Origin: an uncultured Erythrobacter sp.
GTDB lineage: Bacteria; Pseudomonadota; Alphaproteobacteria; Sphingomonadales; Sphingomonadaceae
Length of the DNA stretch: 64,000 nucleotides
Assembly: GCA_947499095.1 (NCBI GenBank)
Contig: CANMMR010000001.1
Coordinates: 248,001-312,000 of the forward strand
Direction: 5' to 3'
The notes below the pieces were generated by a model, which was given only the letters and a program-made list of their open reading frames with translations, was not told the DNA's origin and made no database searches. This document shows positions 26,123 through 36,395 of the stretch, in pieces (the stretch's first letter is position 1; every line of letters starts with the position of its first letter). A program made the translations under genes and the position numbers.

Positions 26123-26920
26123 TCAGCTACCCGTAAAGTTCGGCGCGCGCTTCTCCATCAGCGCATCGACGCCTTCCATGTGATCCTCGGTCAGGTGCAT
26201 GAGCGCCTGCGTATTCGCCGCCATTTCGAGCGCGGTGTCGTAGCTGACCGAGCGCCCCTGCCGCATGAGATTCTTCGCCTGCCGCAGCGCGTGCGGAGGC
26301 ATGGCCGCAACCTTGCCCGCAAGCGTGCGGGCCTCGGCCATCAAGCCCTCGCCCTCCACCACGCGGCTGACGAGACCCCAATCCTGCGCCGTCGCGGCAT
26401 CGATCACGTCGCCGGTGTAGAATAGCTCCGCCGCACGCGCTTCGCCGATGATGCGCGGCAGTATCCAGGTGCCGCCATCGCCCGGGATAATGCCGAGCTT
26501 GAGGAAGGTGACACCGAACTTCGCCCTGTCGCTGGCAATGCGCATGTCGGCCAAGCAGGCGAGGTCGCACCCCAGCCCGATTGCCGGCCCGTTGACCGCC
26601 GCGATCAGCGGAACGCGCAAACCGTAGAGCGCGCGCAGCACCTTATGGATGTTGTTGCGGTAGCCGTCCGAAATTTCGGGCGCGGTCCCGCCGAAGGTCC
26701 CGGTCCGCTCCTTCATCGCCTTGATGTCGCCGCCTGCACTGAACGCCCGCCCCGCTCCAGTCAGGATAACGCAGCGCACGTCCATGTCGGCATTGATGGC
26801 ATCGCAGGCCGCCGCAAATGCATCGCCGTCGCCCGACGCCCCGAGCGGGTTCATCGTGTCCGGTCGGTTGAGCGTGAGCGTGGTGACGTGGTCGGCGGTG
26901 TGGGTGGTGAGCAGGGTCAT
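26123..26920 (-). CDS. crotonase (enoyl-CoA hydratase/isomerase) family protein
   Basis: The start at 26920 has AAGGACC upstream and gives 265 residues. The crotonase fold is clear: TLNRPDTMNPLG, GAGRAFSAGGDIKAM (oxyanion hole), AAVNGPAIGLGCDLACLADM and LGIIPGDGGTWILPR. The two glutamates of classical enoyl-CoA hydratases are not conserved: the first position is Asp (GCDLA) and the second falls on a Phe in AKFGVTFLKLG. It may therefore be an isomerase or another crotonase-type enzyme. It acts in the cytoplasm on CoA thioesters. It is convergent with the NnrU gene and apparently monocistronic. Confidence 0.85.
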   Translation of the reverse strand: MTLLTTHTADHVTTLTLNRPDTMNPLGASGDGDAFAAACDAINADMDVRCVILTGAGRAFSAGGDIKAMKERTGTFGGTAPEISDGYRNNIHKVLRALYGLRVPLIAAVNGPAIGLGCDLACLADMRIASDRAKFGVTFLKLGIIPGDGGTWILPRIIGEARAAELFYTGDVIDAATAQDWGLVSRVVEGEGLMAEARTLAGKVAAMPPHALRQAKNLMRQGRSVSYDTALEMAANTQALMHLTEDHMEGVDALMEKRAPNFTGS

Positions 26921-26968
26921 GAGCGGAAGGTCCTTTCGCCACCATCCATGCCACCACCCATCCACTTC

Positions 26969-27053
26969 GTCACCCCGGCCCCCGAGCCGGGGTCCCGCTG
27001 CGTTTGAGCGATAGGCCGGTAGAAGCTGGACCCCGGATCAGGTCCGGGGTGAC
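26969..27053. repeat. pair of inverted GC-rich palindromic repeats
   Basis: The units at 26969-26995 and 27028-27053 are inverted copies of each other with the frame GTCACCCCGG...CCGGGGTCC, and each is itself a hairpin. About 32 bases separate them. The block sits between the crotonase promoter region and the lipoprotein gene at 27088. It looks like a REP/BIME-type intergenic element of the kind seen in sphingomonads; only one copy of the pair is in this window. Confidence 0.75.
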
Positions 27054-27087
27054 GGTCAGGTTGTGCTAATGTCGAGTCGCAGTTGGA

Positions 27088-27471
27088 CTATTTGCACCCG
27101 TACCCGGCGGCATCCGGTCGCCCGCAAACGAAATAGTCGCCTTTGCCCGAAGGACGTAACCACAATCGAAATTCGACATCGCCACGGAAATACGTGTGTG
27201 CGAAGTAGCGAACGGGCACTGAGGTTTGGGAAGCGCTGCCTTTCTCTACTCTAGTAATATCAAAATCAGCGTTGAACCAACCGTATCCGATGAGAGCATC
27301 CAGATCGAAAGTGCTCATATCGACCCGCTGGTCCCTGAATGCGCCCACCGCTACAAGATCATTTGGAGCGATGCTTGCGCTAGGATAGGGCCCGTAGTCT
27401 AGAACCGTGGCGCAGGCGGACAGCATCGCGAATGCCGCAAGCCCGCCCACACATCGGATTAGAAAGCTCAA
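27088..27471 (-). CDS. hypothetical lipoprotein, 127 aa
   Basis: The frame starts with a TTG at 27471, one base after the dxs stop; a GTG at codon 8 is an alternative. The N-terminus is a lipoprotein signal (GGLAAFAMLSAC, cysteine +1). The remainder is a small globular domain with LVAVGAFRDQRVD, GYGWFNADFDITRV and VRYFAHTYFRGDVEF, ending with two cysteines. I do not recognise the family. Base composition is lower in GC than its neighbours. It may be co-transcribed behind dxs, but the sparse start signal makes its expression uncertain. Confidence 0.6.
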   Translation of the reverse strand: MSFLIRCVGGLAAFAMLSACATVLDYGPYPSASIAPNDLVAVGAFRDQRVDMSTFDLDALIGYGWFNADFDITRVEKGSASQTSVPVRYFAHTYFRGDVEFRLWLRPSGKGDYFVCGRPDAAGYGCK

Positions 27472-27472
27472 C

Positions 27473-29395
27473 TCAAGCCCGCGCCTCTTCCACGCCTGCG
27501 CTGTTGTGCCGCAGCGCGTTCAGCACCGTGTCGACGATGTGCGGCGCATTCAGCCCGGCCTCGTCATACTGCTTCATCGGGTCGTCGTGGTCCTGGAAGA
27601 TGTCGGGCAGGCGCATGGTGCGCACTTTCAGCCCCGCGTCGGTCAGCCCGTTGTCGCTGGCATAGGTCAGCACATGCGCGCCGAGACCGCCAATGGCGCC
27701 TTCCTCGACCGTGACCACGACCTCGTGGCTGCGCATCAGCTTTTCGATCAGCGCGGTGTCGAGCGGCTTGGCGAAGCGCAGGTCGGCGACCGTGGTCGAC
27801 AGGCCCTTGGCCTCGAGCTGGTCGGCGGCCTTCTTCGCCTCCTCCAGCCGCGCACCGAGCGACAGGATGGCGACCTTCGTGCCTTCGCGCACGATCCGGC
27901 CCTTGCCGATTTCGAGCTTCTCGAGCTGTTCGGGAATTTCCACGCCCGTGCCACTGCCGCGCGGATAGCGGAAGGCGATCGGGCCGTCGTCATATTCGGC
28001 CGCGGTGTAGGTCATGTGCGCAAGCTCCGCCTCGTCGGCGGCGGCCATCACGACCATGTTGGGCAGGGTGGCGAGATAGGTGATGTCGAAACTGCCGGCG
28101 TGCGTGCAGCCGTCGGCGCCGACCAGCCCCGCGCGGTCGATCGCGAAGCGCACGGGCAGGTTCTGGATCGCCACATCGTGCACCACCTGGTCGTAGGCGC
28201 GCTGGAGGAAGGTCGAATAGATCGCGGCGAAGGGCCGCATGCCCTCTGCGGCAAGACCCGCAGCGAAAGTCACGCCATGCTGTTCGGCGATGCCGACGTC
28301 GAAGGCTTTGTCGGGATGTGCTTTCGCGAATTTGTCGACGCCCGTCCCGCTCGGCATGGCGGCGGTAATGGCGCAGATGCGCGGGTCCTTGTCGGCCAGC
28401 TTGGCCAGCGTTTCGCCAAAGACGTTCTGGTAGGCGGGCGGGCCGCCGGAGGACTTTTTCTGCTCGCCGGTGACGACATCAAACTTGGCGACGCCGTGAT
28501 ATTTGTCGGCGCTGTTTTCAGCCGGGGCATAACCCTTGCCCTTCGTGGTCACGACGTGGATCAGCACCGGACCCTGCTCGCTATCGCGCACGTTCTCCAG
28601 CACCGGAATGAGGTGGTCGAGATTGTGCCCGTCGATCGGGCCGACGTAATAGAAGCCCAGCTCTTCGAACATGGTCCCGCCGGTCACCATGCCGCGGGCA
28701 TATTCTTCCGCCTTTTCGAGCCCGCCCCAGACGCGGCGGCCCATCTTGCGCGCGATCTTGGAGGCCATGGACCGCAAGCCAAGATATTCGCTGCTCGACA
28801 CCATGCGCGCGAGATAGGCGGACAGGCCGCCCACCGGGGGCGCGATCGACATGTCGTTGTCGTTGAGGATCACCACCAGGCGATTGCCCGCCTGTTCGGC
28901 ATTGTTCATCGCCTCGTAGGCCATGCCGGCGCTCATCGCGCCGTCGCCGATCACCGCGATGCCGCGGCCCGGGCGGTTCTGCATCTTGTTGGCCATGGCA
29001 AAGCCCAGCGCCGCGCTGATCGAGGTGGAGCTGTGCGCTGCGCCGAAGGGATCGTACTCGCTCTCCGCGCGCTTGGTGAAGCCGCTGAGGCCGCCGCCCT
29101 GGCGCAAGGTGCGAATGCGATCGCGCCGCCCGGTGAGGATCTTGTGCGGATAGCACTGGTGGCCGACGTCCCACACCAGCTTGTCGGTCGGCGTATCGAA
29201 GACATAGTGGATTGCGGTGGTCAGTTCGACCACACCGAGGCCCGATCCGAGATGCCCGCCGGTCGTGCCGACGGCATCGATCATCTCGGCGCGCAATTCG
29301 TCCGAAAGCTGGCGCAATTGCTCTTTCTTGAGCTTGCGGAGATCGTCGGGCGTGTCGACCGTGTCGAGCAGCGGCGTCTTGGGACGGGTATTCAT
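27473..29395 (-). CDS. dxs: 1-deoxy-D-xylulose-5-phosphate synthase
   Basis: The 640-residue thiamine-diphosphate enzyme condenses pyruvate and glyceraldehyde-3-phosphate in the first step of the MEP isoprenoid pathway. It shows the family order: [59 protein letters not shown], the ThDP motif [16 protein letters not shown], then the pyrimidine-binding domain with [16 protein letters not shown] and the [10 protein letters not shown] loop, and a transketolase C-domain. Length is normal. It supplies precursors for quinones and, in this group, carotenoids. A hypothetical lipoprotein follows immediately downstream. Confidence 0.97.
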   Translation of the reverse strand: MNTRPKTPLLDTVDTPDDLRKLKKEQLRQLSDELRAEMIDAVGTTGGHLGSGLGVVELTTAIHYVFDTPTDKLVWDVGHQCYPHKILTGRRDRIRTLRQGGGLSGFTKRAESEYDPFGAAHSSTSISAALGFAMANKMQNRPGRGIAVIGDGAMSAGMAYEAMNNAEQAGNRLVVILNDNDMSIAPPVGGLSAYLARMVSSSEYLGLRSMASKIARKMGRRVWGGLEKAEEYARGMVTGGTMFEELGFYYVGPIDGHNLDHLIPVLENVRDSEQGPVLIHVVTTKGKGYAPAENSADKYHGVAKFDVVTGEQKKSSGGPPAYQNVFGETLAKLADKDPRICAITAAMPSGTGVDKFAKAHPDKAFDVGIAEQHGVTFAAGLAAEGMRPFAAIYSTFLQRAYDQVVHDVAIQNLPVRFAIDRAGLVGADGCTHAGSFDITYLATLPNMVVMAAADEAELAHMTYTAAEYDDGPIAFRYPRGSGTGVEIPEQLEKLEIGKGRIVREGTKVAILSLGARLEEAKKAADQLEAKGLSTTVADLRFAKPLDTALIEKLMRSHEVVVTVEEGAIGGLGAHVLTYASDNGLTDAGLKVRTMRLPDIFQDHDDPMKQYDEAGLNAPHIVDTVLNALRHNSAGVEEARA

Positions 29396-29471
29396 ACGAA
29401 TGCCTTACACCCGCATTTCCGACCTGTCGATGAACGGTTTGACAGGCGAATGACCCGCTTGGCCGTCCGTG

Positions 29472-29523
29472 TCAGGCCGCGCAGTCGTCGCCCCGCGCCG
29501 GTCTCAGGCCGCGCAGTCGTCGC
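29472..29523. repeat. 20-bp direct repeat at the 3' end of zur
   Basis: TCAGGCCGCGCAGTCGTCGC occurs at 29472-29491 and again at 29504-29523. The second copy encodes the last residues and stop of the Zur-like gene (CDDCAA then TGA on the minus strand); the first copy lies just beyond the stop. It looks like a 32-bp-period partial tandem duplication of the gene end. Confidence 0.8.
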
Positions 29524-29965
29524 AGAGCCCGCGTAATTCAACCACGGGGCGTACGTCGGTGAAGCCCGCGGCCTTGCCCGCATCGCGCAGCGTGCCCGTC
29601 ACCCGCTCGTCGTCGAGATGGGTGGCTTTCCCGCAATCGTCGCAGATGAGGAAGATGCAATCGTGCCGGCAGCCGGGATGGGTGTTGACGAGGTAAGCGT
29701 TGGCGCTCTCGATCCGGTTGGCGAGGTTGTTGCGCACGAACAGGTCGAGGATGCGGTACACGCTGTTGGGCGCGACCCGCTTTCCGCGCGAGGCGGAGAG
29801 ATTGTCGGCGATGTCGTAGGCGCTGGCGGGCCGGTCGTGCTTGGCCAGTTCCTCGAACACGGACTGGCGCATGCCGGTCCATTGCTCGCCATGCTCGATC
29901 AGGGTGTAGCGCGCCGCGTCGATCAGCGCGTCGCCTTCATGCTCTTTGTGGGAATGGCCGCTCAT
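29504..29965 (-). CDS. zur: Fur-family zinc-uptake regulator Zur
   Basis: From the ATG at 29965 the protein has 153 residues. It has the Fur winged helix (ARYTLIEHGEQWTGMRQSVFE, here as ARYTLIEHGEQ; VAPNSVYRILDLFV is the recognition region) and a metal-binding dimerisation domain with HPGCRHDCIFLICDDCGK and a C-terminal GLCDDCAA, giving the CxxC pairs of the structural zinc. The spacing resembles Zur more than Fur. It represses zinc importers when zinc is plentiful. No obvious Zur target is adjacent. A start further upstream would need an unlikely context. Confidence 0.82.
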   Translation of the reverse strand: MSGHSHKEHEGDALIDAARYTLIEHGEQWTGMRQSVFEELAKHDRPASAYDIADNLSASRGKRVAPNSVYRILDLFVRNNLANRIESANAYLVNTHPGCRHDCIFLICDDCGKATHLDDERVTGTLRDAGKAAGFTDVRPVVELRGLCDDCAA

Positions 29966-30002
29966 GGGGCGAGAGGTAAGCCCGCCCTCCCGAGCTATCA
30001 AG

Positions 30003-30683
30003 TCAGTTCGGCTGGAACTTGGCGCTGTAGACCCCCGGATACATCGCCTTCAGCGCACGCACCTTCGGCGCATCCCAGCGCACGATATAGCCGTGGCGCG
30101 GGTTCTTCAGCATAAAATCCTGATGATAGGTTTCGGCATCGTAGAAAGCCTGCGCCCGCTCGATCTTCGTGACGATCGGCTTATCCCACAGCTTCGCTGC
30201 CTTGAGCTGGCCGAGATAGGCCTTGGCGACCGCGTTCTGCTCCGCCGACAGCGGGACGAGGGCATTGCGATAATGCGCGCCGGTGTCCGGGCCCTGGCGA
30301 TTGAGCTGGGTGGGGTCTGCGACGATCGAGAAGAAGATGCGCAGCAGCTGGTCGTAGCGAATGACCTTGGGATCGTAGACGACCTTCACCGCTTCGGCAT
30401 GGTCGGTCACGCCGCTGGAAACGAGCTTGTAATCGGCCTGCCGCGCGGTGCCGCCGTGATAGCCGGAGACGGCGCTTTTGATGCCTTTCACATGACTGAA
30501 CACGCCCTCGACGCCCCAGAAGCAGCCGCCTGCGAAGATCGCGGTCTTGAGGCCACTGCCTTCCTTCGCGATGCGCTTGGCCTGCGGAGCCTCCGCCACC
30601 GTTTCGGCGGCGTTGGCGGGTTGCATGCAGGCGCTTGCGCCTAAAGAGAGCGCAGCGGCGAAGAGAGCCACGGGAAGCTTCAT
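30003..30683 (-). CDS. msrA: peptide methionine-(S)-S-oxide reductase MsrA, exported
   Basis: The 226-residue protein has an N-terminal signal with a possible lipobox (LGASACMQ), so it acts in the cell envelope. The catalytic motif AIFAGGCFWGVEGVF holds the active cysteine; SGYHGGTARQADYKLVSSG, DPTQLNRQGPDTGAHYRNA and YHQDFMLKNP are conserved substrate-site segments. It repairs methionine-S-sulfoxide. It overlaps the stop of a 43-residue upstream gene (TGATG). The complementary MsrB gene at 17.6 kb, also Tat/lipoprotein-exported, is frameshifted here, so this may be the only active envelope Msr in the window. Confidence 0.93.
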   Translation of the reverse strand: MKLPVALFAAALSLGASACMQPANAAETVAEAPQAKRIAKEGSGLKTAIFAGGCFWGVEGVFSHVKGIKSAVSGYHGGTARQADYKLVSSGVTDHAEAVKVVYDPKVIRYDQLLRIFFSIVADPTQLNRQGPDTGAHYRNALVPLSAEQNAVAKAYLGQLKAAKLWDKPIVTKIERAQAFYDAETYHQDFMLKNPRHGYIVRWDAPKVRALKAMYPGVYSAKFQPN

Positions 30684-30814
30684 CAGAAGATCGATGCCAC
30701 GAGCTGCGGAACGGCGGCAAGGATTTCGCCGCCACCGGCGATGACGATGGCGAAGGCCCCGGCTGCGAAACCGATGCCGAAGTTGCGATAGAGGTCGGGG
30801 GTAAACAGTTCCAT
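30683..30814 (-). CDS. 43-aa small membrane protein upstream of msrA
   Basis: An ATG at 30814 opens a 43-residue frame, MELFTPDLYRNFGIGFAAGA continuing into a Gly/Ala-rich hydrophobic helix and ending LVASIF. Its TGA overlaps the msrA start (TGATG), so translation is coupled. It has one transmembrane helix and looks like a real conserved small gene rather than chance, because the frame is free of rare codons, ends exactly at msrA and has a sensible amphipathic N-terminus. The ribosome-binding site (GAAAGACC) is weak. Function unknown; perhaps an anchor or partner of MsrA. Confidence 0.6.
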   Translation of the reverse strand: MELFTPDLYRNFGIGFAAGAFAIVIAGGGEILAAVPQLVASIF

Positions 30815-30945
30815 GGCGGGTCTTTCGTAAGTGTTGCCCAGATGGTTACAGACCCGCCGGTTGCAACGTGCTTAATGTGCAAGTTGCCCTGCGTTCAGCT
30901 TCACGGCGGCAAGGCAAATTCGTTGCTGCAAGCGGAGAACGAAGG

Positions 30946-31761
30946 ATGACGCGGCTATCGATTGTGTTGCTTGGTGTTGCGCTCGGTGCGTGCACGCCAG
31001 CAGCTGGCCCGGAACGCATCGCCGACGTGGAGAGGGTGAAGGAGCCGCACGCCGACGCAACTCGGAGCTCCGCAGAACCTGAGGTCGATGCGCTCGCAAC
31101 TCTGCAAGCCAAATGGGAGGTCGTGCGGATCGACGATCTCGCGTTTCCGACCCAGCAAAGCTTCGTCCATTTTCAGAGCGAGGGCTTCTTCACACACGAA
31201 GCAGGGTGCGGCGGAGGCCATCCGGCATTCTATGAGGCGACTAAGGATGGCTCCCTGACCACCTCGCGGAGGGAACCGGTGGTAATCGCGAAATGCCTGA
31301 ATGCGCGGGCAGCGACGCTCGAACGTGCGTTGGCCAACGTTATCGATAATCTCAGCGGCTGGGCAATGCCGACGCCGAGCACCCTGGTGCTCACCGCGGC
31401 GGATGGCCGAACCGCCGAGCTTCGCTTGCCCTTCGGACCCGTGCCCGAGCTCGAAGGCGACTGGCGCGTCGTTTCGATCGGCGGGCGGTCATGGGCCGGG
31501 CCGAAACCGGCAACCCTGCGGGTCAGTTTCAACTGGCTCTCGTCCAGCGCAGGCTGCAACGATGGCGGCGCGACATGGTCGTCGCCAGCACCCGGCCGGT
31601 TGGAGATCGGGCCCTTCGCTTCCACGCAGATGCTTTGTGACGAGCCGCTAATGGCCGCCGAAGGCAATCTCTTCGGCGCCGTCGCGAGAGTAACGGGCTA
31701 CCGCATCGACGGCGAGAACGCAGTCCTCACCGGCCCCCGCGACATCGTGCTGGTGCGCTGA
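30946..31761 (+). CDS. META/HslJ-domain lipoprotein
   Basis: The ATG is preceded by GAAGG. The 271-residue product has a lipoprotein signal ([10 protein letters not shown]) and two META/HslJ-like units: residues about 50-145 ([17 protein letters not shown], then [20 protein letters not shown]) and about 160-268 ([40 protein letters not shown]). The pattern 'W..V.I.G......C N..G......L.......T.M.C' is that of META domains, found in HslJ (novobiocin resistance) and secreted motility factors. It probably sits in the outer membrane or periplasm; its role is not known. Confidence 0.8.
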   Translation: MTRLSIVLLGVALGACTPAAGPERIADVERVKEPHADATRSSAEPEVDALATLQAKWEVVRIDDLAFPTQQSFVHFQSEGFFTHEAGCGGGHPAFYEATKDGSLTTSRREPVVIAKCLNARAATLERALANVIDNLSGWAMPTPSTLVLTAADGRTAELRLPFGPVPELEGDWRVVSIGGRSWAGPKPATLRVSFNWLSSSAGCNDGGATWSSPAPGRLEIGPFASTQMLCDEPLMAAEGNLFGAVARVTGYRIDGENAVLTGPRDIVLVR

Positions 31762-31780
31762 TCGCCCTGCGTGCTTCCGC

Positions 31781-33367
<1,587 letters not shown>

Positions 33368-33372
33368 TGAAT

Positions 33373-35235
33373 TTACCCCATGCGTTTGAGCAGCCAAGGG
33401 AAACGCCCCCCGCTGCGCGGCGTCAGTCCTTCGACGACCAGCTGTTTCGTCGCCCGAGGGCGGCCGTGGCCATCGACCCACAGGCTGTCTTCGAGCGCCA
33501 TTTTCGCCTCGCCGCTATCGCCGCCGAGCCGGAATTGCCAGTAGCTGCCGTCCGGCAGGGCGAGGCCCGCGCCGCGATTGTCTTCGGACAGGGCCGCCTC
33601 GATTCCGTAGCCGAGATGGAAGCGGATCGCGAAGGCGATCTTGCCGCGCTTGCCTTCCTTGCCCGACGGTTCGAGCAGATCTTCGCCGCGCAACTCCTCG
33701 CCATCTGCCGATAACAGCAGGATGCGCCGGTGGAGCAGGCCGTGGCGCGCGGCATAGCCATTGTGTGCCGCTTCCAGCCGCGTTGCATCGCGCCCGCGCT
33801 GTTTCACCACGGTGCGCGCGATATCGACTTCCTCGACGCCCTTGCCGATCTGGCCCTTGATCAGCACGGCGGTGGAATTGGCATCGTCGAGCACCAGCGT
33901 CGAATGCGCTGCCGTGCCGCGCAGGCCCTGCTCGATGCGGATCGGCACCTGGCCGCCTGCGAGTTCCGCGCCGCCGCAATTGACGATGATGCGCTGTTGC
34001 TTCGCGGAGAATTCGAACGCCAGCGTCGAAGCGCAACCGTGGCGGGCGTGGCGCGGACGCGGCGGTGGCGCGGCGTCGAGCACCAGTACGCTCTTGCCGG
34101 CATCGACCCGCTGGTAGCCCCAGTGGCGCGTATCCTTGGCCGGACGGGCGCGCACGCCGGTCGCCTCGATAAGCGCATCCAGCCGGGCGGCGGAGGTCTT
34201 GCCTGCGCCTTGCCAGCTGCCAAGCGCCCGGTCGCCCATCCGAAGGGTTAGCAACGGCGGGACCAGCAGCGCGATCATGGTCTCGAGCGCGCCGGGGGGA
34301 TCGCGATCGACCGCATCGTAGCACGCCTTGAGATCGACCAGCAGGGCGATCGCCTCCATTTGCGCCAGCGGGCTACGCGAAAGGACCCCGCCATCGTCGC
34401 TCACCAGCTCGCCGAGCGCGCGGAGCAGGCCGGCTTCGCTGTAAAGCCGGCGCGGTCGGCCATCGGGCAGCAGCAATCCGGCTGCGGTAATCGCGCACCA
34501 GCCTGCAACCTGGCCCAGCCGGTCGTCGGCGCTGGTGACGTTGCGATCGAGCCAGCGCGCGGTCGTTTCCATCTGCTCCAGCATCCGCGCTCGCGCAGCA
34601 GGGTCGCCCGACAGGATCAGCGGCGCGTGGACGATCCAGCCGAGCAGGCGCAGGCCCGCATTCTCGACGGTCCAGGCCGCGCCCTTGCCCGGTGCCGGAT
34701 TCGCCTTGAGCCATTTGCGCAAGGCCCGCTCGGCAATCGGCGCGCATTCTTCGCGCGGGGCGCAGGCCGAAAGGTCGCGCAGCCAGGTGAAGCCATGGAC
34801 CGCGCGCAAGAACGGTGGAGTCAGCGGCGCGGAACTGGCGAAATCGACCTTGTCGATCGGCGCCTTGAGCCCATGGACCTGCAGTTGCCCCGCCCGCAGC
34901 GCCATGCCTGCCGCCCGATCGCCTTCCAGCGGCGACATGACCGTGCCGAGCATCCGCGGTGCGGCGGGCTTGCGCAGGGGAGCCGCAAGCAGACTGCCGG
35001 GCACGCCCAGCCGGTAGGCCCAGCGCAGCGCGGCATCCACCGGCCCGGCCTGGGGAGGCTTGAAATCGGAAAGTGCGAGCGCCCGTCCGGACTCCTGCGG
35101 AACGTTTTCCGCTGCCGCGCTCTCGCCATCTGTAACAAGCGGCTCGTCCGTATCGCCTAGCGGCAGCGCGAGCGCATCGGCGGTGTCGAGCGTGCGGTCG
35201 TCCTCGCGCAGCAGCGTGTGGACGCCTTCGGTCAT
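33373..35235 (-). CDS. heparinase II/III family protein
   Basis: The ATG at 35235 overlaps the rpe stop (ATGA) and yields 620 residues. The protein has a helical (alpha/alpha-toroid-like) first part with [18 protein letters not shown] and [19 protein letters not shown], and a C-terminal beta-rich domain with [33 protein letters not shown] and [14 protein letters not shown], the heparinase II/III-like core of Alphaproteobacteria. It has no clear signal peptide. These proteins act on uronic-acid polysaccharides or remain uncharacterised; in many Rhizobiales and Sphingomonadales the gene sits between rpe and purH as here, suggesting a conserved housekeeping linkage. Confidence 0.85.
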   Translation of the reverse strand: MTEGVHTLLREDDRTLDTADALALPLGDTDEPLVTDGESAAAENVPQESGRALALSDFKPPQAGPVDAALRWAYRLGVPGSLLAAPLRKPAAPRMLGTVMSPLEGDRAAGMALRAGQLQVHGLKAPIDKVDFASSAPLTPPFLRAVHGFTWLRDLSACAPREECAPIAERALRKWLKANPAPGKGAAWTVENAGLRLLGWIVHAPLILSGDPAARARMLEQMETTARWLDRNVTSADDRLGQVAGWCAITAAGLLLPDGRPRRLYSEAGLLRALGELVSDDGGVLSRSPLAQMEAIALLVDLKACYDAVDRDPPGALETMIALLVPPLLTLRMGDRALGSWQGAGKTSAARLDALIEATGVRARPAKDTRHWGYQRVDAGKSVLVLDAAPPPRPRHARHGCASTLAFEFSAKQQRIIVNCGGAELAGGQVPIRIEQGLRGTAAHSTLVLDDANSTAVLIKGQIGKGVEEVDIARTVVKQRGRDATRLEAAHNGYAARHGLLHRRILLLSADGEELRGEDLLEPSGKEGKRGKIAFAIRFHLGYGIEAALSEDNRGAGLALPDGSYWQFRLGGDSGEAKMALEDSLWVDGHGRPRATKQLVVEGLTPRSGGRFPWLLKRMG

Positions 35236-35894
35236 TGGCCGCCCTTCAACGCAGCGATGTTCGCAGCATATTGTCCCGGGCCGCCCCTGAAGGTGGCCGA
35301 ACCGGCGACGAGCACATCCGCGCCGGCATCGACGCACAGCCGCGCGGTTTCCTCGTTCACGCCGCCATCGACTTCGAGGTGGATGTCACGCCCGGTCTTG
35401 TCGATCATCTTCCGGATCGCCTCCACCTTGCGCAGTTGCGAATGGATGAAGCTTTGTCCGCCGAACCCGGGATTAACGCTCATCACCAGCACGAGGTCGA
35501 CCTCGTCGATGAGATAGTCGAGCATTTTGGCAGGCGTGCCCGGGTTGAGCACCACGCCGGCCTTCTTCCCCAGCCCGCGGATCGCCTGCAACGTGCGGTG
35601 GATATGCGGCCCCGCTTCGGGATGGACGGTGATGATGTCCGCCCCGGCTTGGGCGAAAGCTTCGAGATAGGGATCGATCGGCGCGATCATCAAATGCACG
35701 TCGAACGGCTTGTCGGTGTGCGGGCGGAGGGCTTTGACGACCGCCGGGCCGATGGTGATGTTGGGCACGTAATGCCCGTCCATTACGTCGACATGGATCC
35801 AGTCCGCCCGCGCCTCGTCGATCGCGCGCACTTCTTCGCCCAGCCGCGCGAAATCGGCAGAGAGGATCGAGGGGGAAATCAGCGGAGTGGTCAT
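35232..35894 (-). CDS. rpe: ribulose-phosphate 3-epimerase
   Basis: The 220-residue TIM-barrel enzyme interconverts ribulose-5-phosphate and xylulose-5-phosphate. Motifs are [57 protein letters not shown] and a C-terminal [21 protein letters not shown], all at the expected positions including the metal-binding His/Asp residues. It is the first gene of the rpe-heparinase-purH operon. The pqqD/IS remnant lies upstream, on the other strand. Confidence 0.97.
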   Translation of the reverse strand: MTTPLISPSILSADFARLGEEVRAIDEARADWIHVDVMDGHYVPNITIGPAVVKALRPHTDKPFDVHLMIAPIDPYLEAFAQAGADIITVHPEAGPHIHRTLQAIRGLGKKAGVVLNPGTPAKMLDYLIDEVDLVLVMSVNPGFGGQSFIHSQLRKVEAIRKMIDKTGRDIHLEVDGGVNEETARLCVDAGADVLVAGSATFRGGPGQYAANIAALKGGQ

Positions 35895-36010
35895 GCGGGC
35901 GCGGGCCTTGGTCGCGTGTGAGCCTCGGCCAGCCCTACGCGCGCGAAACGGCGGTTAACAAGCTGGCGCAAAGCCTTTTCCACATGCCGCGAGGCCGCTA
36001 GGGCGATGCG

Positions 36011-36076
36011 ATGAGCGTTCCCCGCAAGCTGACCGCGAATTTCGTCGAGACCGAGATCGACGACGAAATCCTGCTA
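36011..36076 (+). pseudogene. truncated PqqD-like peptide-chaperone gene (22 codons)
   Basis: The frame MSVPRKLTANFVETEIDDEI, followed by LL, matches the N-terminus of PqqD-type RiPP recognition elements (VPR..., ETEIDDEI(V)LLD...), then is cut at about 36076 where the IS-like sequence begins with GGGTCCGGACCC. The remaining 14 codons are IS-derived and end at 36121. The full family is about 90 residues and binds the leader of a precursor peptide. Assignment rests on 22 residues, so it is tentative. Together with the ATPase remnant downstream, it points to a lost peptide-modification and export cluster. Confidence 0.55.
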
Positions 36077-36395
36077 GGGTCCGGACCCATAAACGGGATT
36101 CACAGCAGCATCGAGATGTGATTCACCAGCCTCCAGCGAGGAGGTGTGGTGGATGGCGGATTTCTTCTGGTTTTCGGATGAGCAGTGGGCGCGGATTGAA
36201 CCGCTTCTGCCGCAGGATACGCGTGGTATGCCGAGGGTCGATGACCGTCGGGTGCTCTCCGGGATTGTCCATGCTCTGAAGAGCGGCGGTCGCTGGGGCG
36301 ATTGTCCCGAGCAGGTCTACGGTCCGAAGAAGACGCTTTACAACCGGTTCCGGCGCTGGGCCGAGCGCGGCGTGTGGGAGCGCATCGGCGAGGCT
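36077..36395 (+). mobile_element. remnant of an IS5-family (IS427-like) insertion sequence, 5' end
   Basis: The segment starts after CTAG with GGGTCCGGACCCATAA, which resembles an IS terminal repeat, and contains the N-terminal about 80 codons of an IS5-type transposase (MADFFWFSDEQWARIEPLLP, VDDRRVLSGIVHALKSGGRW, YGPKKTLYNRFRRWAERGVW), preceded by GAGGAGG. The DDE catalytic part and the right end are missing; sequence switches directly to an ABC ATPase at about 36390. It is thus a deletion-truncated IS. The exact borders are estimates. Confidence 0.8.

Noticed and set aside
26969-27053. hairpins as the intrinsic terminator of the lipoprotein gene ending at 27088
   Set aside because: There is no T-run and the two inverted units look like an intergenic repeat element, although they may also act in termination.
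27407-29536. 709-codon open frame on the plus strand
   Set aside because: It lies antisense to dxs, which has complete motifs; no start signal or domain supports it.
36011-36121. 36-codon frame as a functional small gene
   Set aside because: After 22 PqqD-like codons the frame enters the IS end, so it is a truncated gene and not a small protein.
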